A DNA stretch of 44,169 bases. Origin: JACJYE01 sp964432875. GTDB lineage: Bacteria > Bacteroidota > Bacteroidia > Chitinophagales > Saprospiraceae. Positions 39,620 through 44,169 of the stretch are shown here, piece by piece. The translations under genes and the position numbers were made by a program. The stretch is from the NCBI GenBank assembly GCA_964432875.1, contig CAYSPJ010000032.1:1-44169 (forward strand), in the 5' to 3' direction. The notes beneath the pieces are model-generated. The model made no database searches and was not told where the DNA came from. It was given only the letters and a program-made list of their open reading frames with translations. Every line of letters begins with the position of its first letter. Positions within the stretch are counted from its first letter, which is position 1.

Positions 39620-42043
39620 ATGATGTCCTTCAACGAGAATGACCTGATTACAATGGAAGAGATAGAGGAGCAAACTAGTAGTAAGGGGGCTTTGCAGCCA
39701 GCAGAGCATCTCTTACCCCAGACTTTGTCAATTTTGCCATTGGGGCAGCGGCCTATCTTTCCTGGCGTTATCTTGCCGACCGCTTTCTCCGGAAAAGAAC
39801 AAGTTGAGGCCCTGAAGACAGCCGTTGAGGAACAAGACGGCTATATCGGGCTGGTTTACGCCCGGGAGTTGAACGAGGAAGATTATACCGAATCTGATTT
39901 GTATGAAGTGGGCACGGTATATCAGGTCATGCGGGTTCATAACATCGGCACCAATCTGGTGCAGGTGCTTGGGCGTGGCGTAGCCCGCTTTCACCGCCGG
40001 AAAACGGTCTTAGTCAAGCCAGGCTTGCGCTGGCTGGTGGAGTATCGCTACGACTCCCTGGAGAAGCCCAGCCCAGAGTTAAAGGCTTATATGATGGCAA
40101 TCAGCTCTGATGTCAAAGACCTGCTGAGGCTCAACCCTTTGTTTAAGGAGCAGGTCAATTTGATCGTGGGGCAGCTGAATTACGATACGCCAGGGCTGAC
40201 CATGGATTTAATCGGCAATCTCCTTTCGGTTGATGGCAACGCGCTGCAGGAGCTGCTGGAAACCTTTGATCTGCTCGAACGCGCCAAGCATTTACTCAAG
40301 TTGGCTAAAGAAGAGCTAGAGGTTGCTAAGATTCAAAACCGCATCTCCCAGCAGATCGACGAAAAGGTCAGCCAGCAGCAAAAAGAGTTTTTTTTGCGCG
40401 AACAGCTTAAGGCCATCAAGAAAGAGTTGGGCATGGAGAAAGAGGAGGGGGAGTCGGAACTGGAAAAAATCCAGGAGAAACTGGCGGGCAAGATGCTGAC
40501 GGAAGAGGCGCAGAAAGTGGTCAAAGAGGAAATGGATAAATTACAAACCCTAAGCATGCAATCGCCTGAGTTTGCAATGACGAGGAACTATCTGGAAGCG
40601 ATTGCTGACCTGCCCTGGGGCATTTTTTCTGAAGACAATTCTGATATCCGCAAGGCTAGGGAGATACTAGACCAGGATCACTATGGGCTAGAAGAGGTCA
40701 AAGAGCGCATCCTGGAGTTTTTGAGTACCATTATCCGGCGTGGAGCTATCGGCGGCTCGATCATCTGTCTGGTTGGCCCGCCGGGGGTAGGTAAGACCTC
40801 CGTGGGCAAATCCGTCGCCAATGCTTTGGGGCGGGAGTTTTTCCGCTTCTCCGTAGGCGGTATGCATGACGAGGCTGAAATCAAGGGTCACCGGCGCACC
40901 TATATCGGTGCTATGCCTGGTAAAATAATCCAGGCCCTTAAGCGCCTGGGTACTTCCAACCCGGTTATTATGCTGGATGAAATCGACAAGATCGGCACCA
41001 GCTTCCGGGGAGACCCCGCTTCGGCTCTGCTCGAAGTGCTGGACCCGGAGCAAAATAACTCCTTCCTGGACCACTTCCTGGATATCTCTTACGACCTCTC
41101 CAACGTGCTTTTCATCACGACGGCCAATCAATTGGATACGATTCCCAGCCCGCTGCTAGACCGCATGGAGGTCATCCGCCTGCCGGGCTATATCCTGGAG
41201 GAAAAAGTGCAGATTGCTCGCCGCTACCTCATCCCTAAGCAGTTAAAAGAACACGGTTTTAAAGCCGATGAAATCAGCTTTGAGGATGAGGCTATCGAGT
41301 ATATCATTGACCAGTACGCACGCGAGGCGGGGGTGCGCAACCTGGAGAAGCAAATCCGCAAAATCATCCGCAAGGCAGGCCTGAAAATGGCCGAGCAGGA
41401 AACCGTGCAGTTGAAGATCAATAAAGCTGGCGTGGAGCAGTGGCTGGGCAAGCCCATCTTCAATACAGAAAAGCTCTATAACAAACCCATGACTGGCGTA
41501 GTTTTGGGCTTGGCTTATACGACCATGGGAGGGGCTACCCTTTATGTAGAAGCCTCGGCCATCCCCAGTAAAAGCGTGGGCTTTCAACATACTGGGCAAT
41601 TGGGTGAAGTGATGAAGGAATCCAGCGAGATTGCCTACAGCTACGTCCGTTCCCGCGTTGGGCAAATGGATGCGTATCGAGATTTTTTCGATCGCCATCT
41701 CATCCATTTGCACGTCCCAGCCGGTGCTACCCCCAAGGATGGCCCTTCTGCCGGCATCACCATGGCACTAGCCTTATATTCCCTGGCAACCAACCTGCCA
41801 GTTCGAAATGACATTGCCATGACCGGTGAGCTCACCTTGACGGGGAAAGTATTGCCCATCGGTGGGGTAAAAGAGAAAACTATTGCTGCTCGTCGGGTCG
41901 GCATTGCAAATTTGATCCTGCCCGAAGATAACCGTAAAGATTTCGAGGAGCTTCCGGATTATATCCGGGAAGGTATCCAGGTGTATTATGCTGATTTCTT
42001 CGATGATGTACTGGCAGTGGTCTATTCGCAACAGCGCTTTTAG
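39620..42043 (+). CDS. lon: ATP-dependent Lon protease (endopeptidase La)
   Basis: The 807-residue cytoplasmic protease degrades misfolded and regulatory proteins. Domains in order are the LON N-terminal domain (about 38-235), a coiled-coil rich linker (235-325) and the AAA+ ATPase with Walker A GPPGVGKTS and Walker B VIMLDEIDK. The protease domain has the catalytic Ser in KDGPSAGIT and Lys in GGVKEKTIAARR. A second ATG three bases on (39623) would give the same protein without one residue. No heat-shock operator was recognised. A stand-alone LON domain is encoded at 7182-7817. Confidence 0.97.
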   Translation: MMSFNENDLITMEEIEEQTSSKGALQPAEHLLPQTLSILPLGQRPIFPGVILPTAFSGKEQVEALKTAVEEQDGYIGLVYARELNEEDYTESDLYEVGTVYQVMRVHNIGTNLVQVLGRGVARFHRRKTVLVKPGLRWLVEYRYDSLEKPSPELKAYMMAISSDVKDLLRLNPLFKEQVNLIVGQLNYDTPGLTMDLIGNLLSVDGNALQELLETFDLLERAKHLLKLAKEELEVAKIQNRISQQIDEKVSQQQKEFFLREQLKAIKKELGMEKEEGESELEKIQEKLAGKMLTEEAQKVVKEEMDKLQTLSMQSPEFAMTRNYLEAIADLPWGIFSEDNSDIRKAREILDQDHYGLEEVKERILEFLSTIIRRGAIGGSIICLVGPPGVGKTSVGKSVANALGREFFRFSVGGMHDEAEIKGHRRTYIGAMPGKIIQALKRLGTSNPVIMLDEIDKIGTSFRGDPASALLEVLDPEQNNSFLDHFLDISYDLSNVLFITTANQLDTIPSPLLDRMEVIRLPGYILEEKVQIARRYLIPKQLKEHGFKADEISFEDEAIEYIIDQYAREAGVRNLEKQIRKIIRKAGLKMAEQETVQLKINKAGVEQWLGKPIFNTEKLYNKPMTGVVLGLAYTTMGGATLYVEASAIPSKSVGFQHTGQLGEVMKESSEIAYSYVRSRVGQMDAYRDFFDRHLIHLHVPAGATPKDGPSAGITMALALYSLATNLPVRNDIAMTGELTLTGKVLPIGGVKEKTIAARRVGIANLILPEDNRKDFEELPDYIREGIQVYYADFFDDVLAVVYSQQRF

Positions 42044-42706
42044 GGCCATTCGGGCGATTTATCAGCAAAAGGATAGATAACATAATGACGCAGTGGTTTG
42101 CTCCCAGCCAGGCAGTATGTATCCTGCCCTGCGCAAGCTTGGCTTGAGAAAAAATCAATCTTATTACATTTTTTTTGATTTTTACTTGCATGGGTTGATG
42201 ATATTGCTTAAATTTGCCACGATATTTTGAATATGTAGCTAGCTATCTATTTCTTCCCCCCTCCCCCCTTATAAGCTACTCGATTTTGCTTTGCTATCTA
42301 TGTACATCTTGTCTTTCAATAGGAACTACTGGTCTTACTTAGTGTTCTAGGTTTTTTTACGAAAGGAAAAGCTCCCAAGATCAGATATCTATTCGTCAGA
42401 GAAGAAGTGCCATACAATCACTGCATACCAAGATTGGTTTTTTCCAACAAAGACAGGAGCGGCTTCTGGAAAGTTGTTTAAGCTCTTTGTTACGTCGTCT
42501 ATTGGCATGTTTATGTGGTAGGATATTTAGTGCTGACCTCTTTTGTATTGACGTGCTTTTTGGCCCAGGCAATTTATCATAAACCTACGGGACTGAAGTA
42601 GAGGCTGGAATTTAGATGTGTCCGTTTTCTCTGATTCAGATGCATTTTACTTCCGGATATCTCTTGTTGATAGATAAATATTTTTAACCAAAATGATTAT
42701 TACATC
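42044..42706. other. 663-bp AT-rich gap upstream of the adhesin gene
   Basis: No convincing ORF on either strand. It contains a consensus promoter at 42186-42216, a C-rich pyrimidine tract at about 42250-42270 and a self-complementary TAGCTAGCTA near 42236. The distance from promoter to ATG implies a leader of about 480 nt that could hold a regulatory structure, but no known riboswitch was recognised. Confidence 0.5.
42186..42216 (+). promoter_or_regulatory. Candidate promoter, adhesin gene
   Basis: TTG at 42186-42188 is followed, after 20 bases, by TAAATTTG at 42209-42216, an exact -7 match with correct spacing. The next ORF in this direction begins at 42707, so the leader would be unusually long. 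Confidence 0.55.
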
Positions 42707-44169
42707 ATGAACAAACACTACCAAACCGTGCATCTGTACAGGAAGCTCAATCGGTTGACAATCCTGGTTTTAGGATTGCTTTTTGTCAACCTATACGCTA
42801 CTGCACAATGCGGTGTACAACAAACCCAACCCTATGGGCCTGATCCGTGCAATGCTAAAATCTTCTGTTCCAATAATGGAGGCGTGGAGCTTTTTTTGGC
42901 TTGCACCCCATCAGCCGATACCGATGGAGAAGGCGTCAATCGTTCGCTCCCTAGTATCCCCAATGGCACTGGTGCTTTAATCCCGACAGACCCCTGCTAT
43001 ATGTCGGGGTTCAACGTGCAGTGGATTAAGTTTGCCACTCCGGCAGGCATCAACTCTGTCAAATTGGATGTTGATAATACCGACTACTGGAGCTTGTATT
43101 GGACCTTTGACCCCAATGAATGCGACTTGGCTAACCTCAACTATCTGACTTGTGGCGACCAAGCCGCGACTAACGGCTTTTTGACCGTTACTAATCCCGA
43201 CCCAGGTATTGGTGCCAATACCATTACCTACTACTACATTGGTTTTTATTTTGAGAATACCTCAAATCGCAATGCCAATTTCAAAACCAAGGAGTGCGAA
43301 TCTGCCTGTTCACCTTCAATAACCTGCCCACCTCCGGGGAATTTTGAATGTGACAATCTGGCTGGAATCAACAATTGGCTCAATTCGGCAACTTTTGACG
43401 GTTGTGGCCAAAACGTGAATGTGACGACCAACTACAGCTCTAACCTCTTCACCGGTTGTAATGGCACGGGTACTGTTACCATTACGTTCACCCTCAGAGA
43501 TGCTGCTGGGACAGCACTGGCTAGCTGTACACAAAGCCTCACCATCACGGATACTAATCCTCCGGTTATTTCTTGTCCGGTTAATATTACGGTGCAGTGC
43601 GATCAATCTACTGATCCTTCAGTAACGGGCATGGCCACGGCTATGGATAATTGCGATGATAATCCCAGCATCACTTACCTGGACCAGGTGACACCCGGTA
43701 ATTGCCTGGACAATTATACCATCACCCGCACCTGGAAAGCCACTGATGCCTGCAGCAACTCCTCGACCTGCGTACAGACCATCAATGTGGTAGATACGCA
43801 AGCGCCAATGCTCTCTGGCGTGCCGGCCAATACCACCGTAGAGTGCAACGCAGTGCCCGCCCCGGCCCAGCCTACAGCTTCTGACAACTGCGACCCGGCC
43901 CCCACGGTCTCCTTCAGCGAGGTGCGCACGGACGGCAACTGCTCCGACAACTACACCCTGACGCGCACCTGGACGGCGACGGACCGTTGCGGCAACAGCA
44001 GCTCACAGTCGCAGGTGATCACGGTACAGGATACCCAAGCGCCGATGCTCTCTGGCGTGCCGGCTAACATGATGGTACAATGTGATCAGCCTATACCTGC
44101 GCCCGCCGCCCCGACGGCTACCGACAACTGCGACCCGGCCCCGACGGTCTCCTTCAGCGAAGTACGCAC
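42707..44169 (+). CDS. HYR-repeat surface adhesin, 5' part only
   Basis: The frame is open from ATG 42707 to the end of the window, giving 487 residues of a longer protein. A signal peptide (hydrophobic stretch LTILVLGLLFVNLYATAQ) is followed by a Cys-containing N-terminal domain (about 35-205) with CGVQQTQPYGPDPCNAKIFC. From about residue 205 it consists of hyalin-type (HYR) beta-sandwich repeats of about 80 residues, each opening with a D-T-x-x-P motif and carrying SDNCDPAP-like and RTWTATD-like pieces. Proteins of this type in Bacteroidota are exported by the type IX system and often run to thousands of residues; the sorting domain would lie beyond the window. Role: adhesion or biofilm (inference). 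Confidence 0.85.
   Translation, partial: MNKHYQTVHLYRKLNRLTILVLGLLFVNLYATAQCGVQQTQPYGPDPCNAKIFCSNNGGVELFLACTPSADTDGEGVNRSLPSIPNGTGALIPTDPCYMSGFNVQWIKFATPAGINSVKLDVDNTDYWSLYWTFDPNECDLANLNYLTCGDQAATNGFLTVTNPDPGIGANTITYYYIGFYFENTSNRNANFKTKECESACSPSITCPPPGNFECDNLAGINNWLNSATFDGCGQNVNVTTNYSSNLFTGCNGTGTVTITFTLRDAAGTALASCTQSLTITDTNPPVISCPVNITVQCDQSTDPSVTGMATAMDNCDDNPSITYLDQVTPGNCLDNYTITRTWKATDACSNSSTCVQTINVVDTQAPMLSGVPANTTVECNAVPAPAQPTASDNCDPAPTVSFSEVRTDGNCSDNYTLTRTWTATDRCGNSSSQSQVITVQDTQAPMLSGVPANMMVQCDQPIPAPAAPTATDNCDPAPTVSFSEVR
43550..44169 (+). repeat. Tandem repeats of about 240 bp in the adhesin gene
   Basis: Units begin at 43550, 43793 and 44030. The second and third are nearly identical in DNA over long stretches, for example 43883-43925 against 44123-44165. 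The first is diverged. The pattern suggests recent duplication that continues past the window end. Confidence 0.8.

Noticed and set aside
43550..44169. CRISPR array suggested by regular repeats
   Set aside because: The units are about 240 bp, in frame and translate to HYR domains. There are no short repeats with unique spacers.

Overview
The window is a chromosomal segment of a Bacteroidota bacterium, most likely of the Saprospiria/Lewinella type (inference). The support is: promoters of the TAnnTTTG class; A-rich leaders without Shine-Dalgarno sequences; type IX secretion (T9SS) type-B C-terminal sorting domains on large PKD-domain surface proteins; a small DUF4295 gene beside rpmG/rpmB; and many lipoproteins with an S-x-x-C lipobox. 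No phage, insertion sequence, CRISPR array or plasmid gene was seen.

Layout. Positions 1-15240 hold an iron-type solute-binding lipoprotein, a giant alpha-2-macroglobulin lipoprotein with its thioester motif, a stand-alone LON-domain protein, an acyl-CoA dehydrogenase, an alkaline phosphatase, a CotH-like secreted protein, an SLC13/RCK transporter and overlapping yidD-hemB. Positions 15241-24177 hold a sigma-70 family factor with promoter and terminator, uvrA, a block of degenerate intergenic repeats, a di-haem peroxidase, fabG, a possible winged-helix protein, a membrane-anchored papain-like peptidase and a small beta-barrel protein. Positions 24314-27801 hold a PfkB sugar kinase, a tandem universal stress protein, a mini-thioredoxin, a secreted kelch-like protein and an apparently non-coding transcription unit. 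Positions 27802-30420 hold ftsY, DUF4295, rpmG, rpmB, tRNA-Arg(ACG) and a degenerate YrdC-domain protein. Positions 30746-44169 hold two tandem paralogous T9SS PKD proteins, rplS, a class III cyclase/TolB-like/TPR protein, pepT, lon and the 5' part of a HYR-repeat adhesin that runs off the end.

The most interesting unexplained signal is at 26577-27733. Four copies of TGAC-N4-GTCA, an FNR/CRP-like geometry, lie in two pairs. Each pair sits upstream of an exact TAnnTTTG -7 element that has no -33 partner. One promoter drives the kelch-like gene. The other drives a roughly 160-nt unit without a convincing ORF, ended by a perfect 12-bp hairpin and seven Ts. With the divergent mini-thioredoxin and stress-protein genes, this looks like a small redox or low-oxygen regulon containing a new regulatory RNA. 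That function is inference from sequence; the boxes, promoters and terminator are directly visible.
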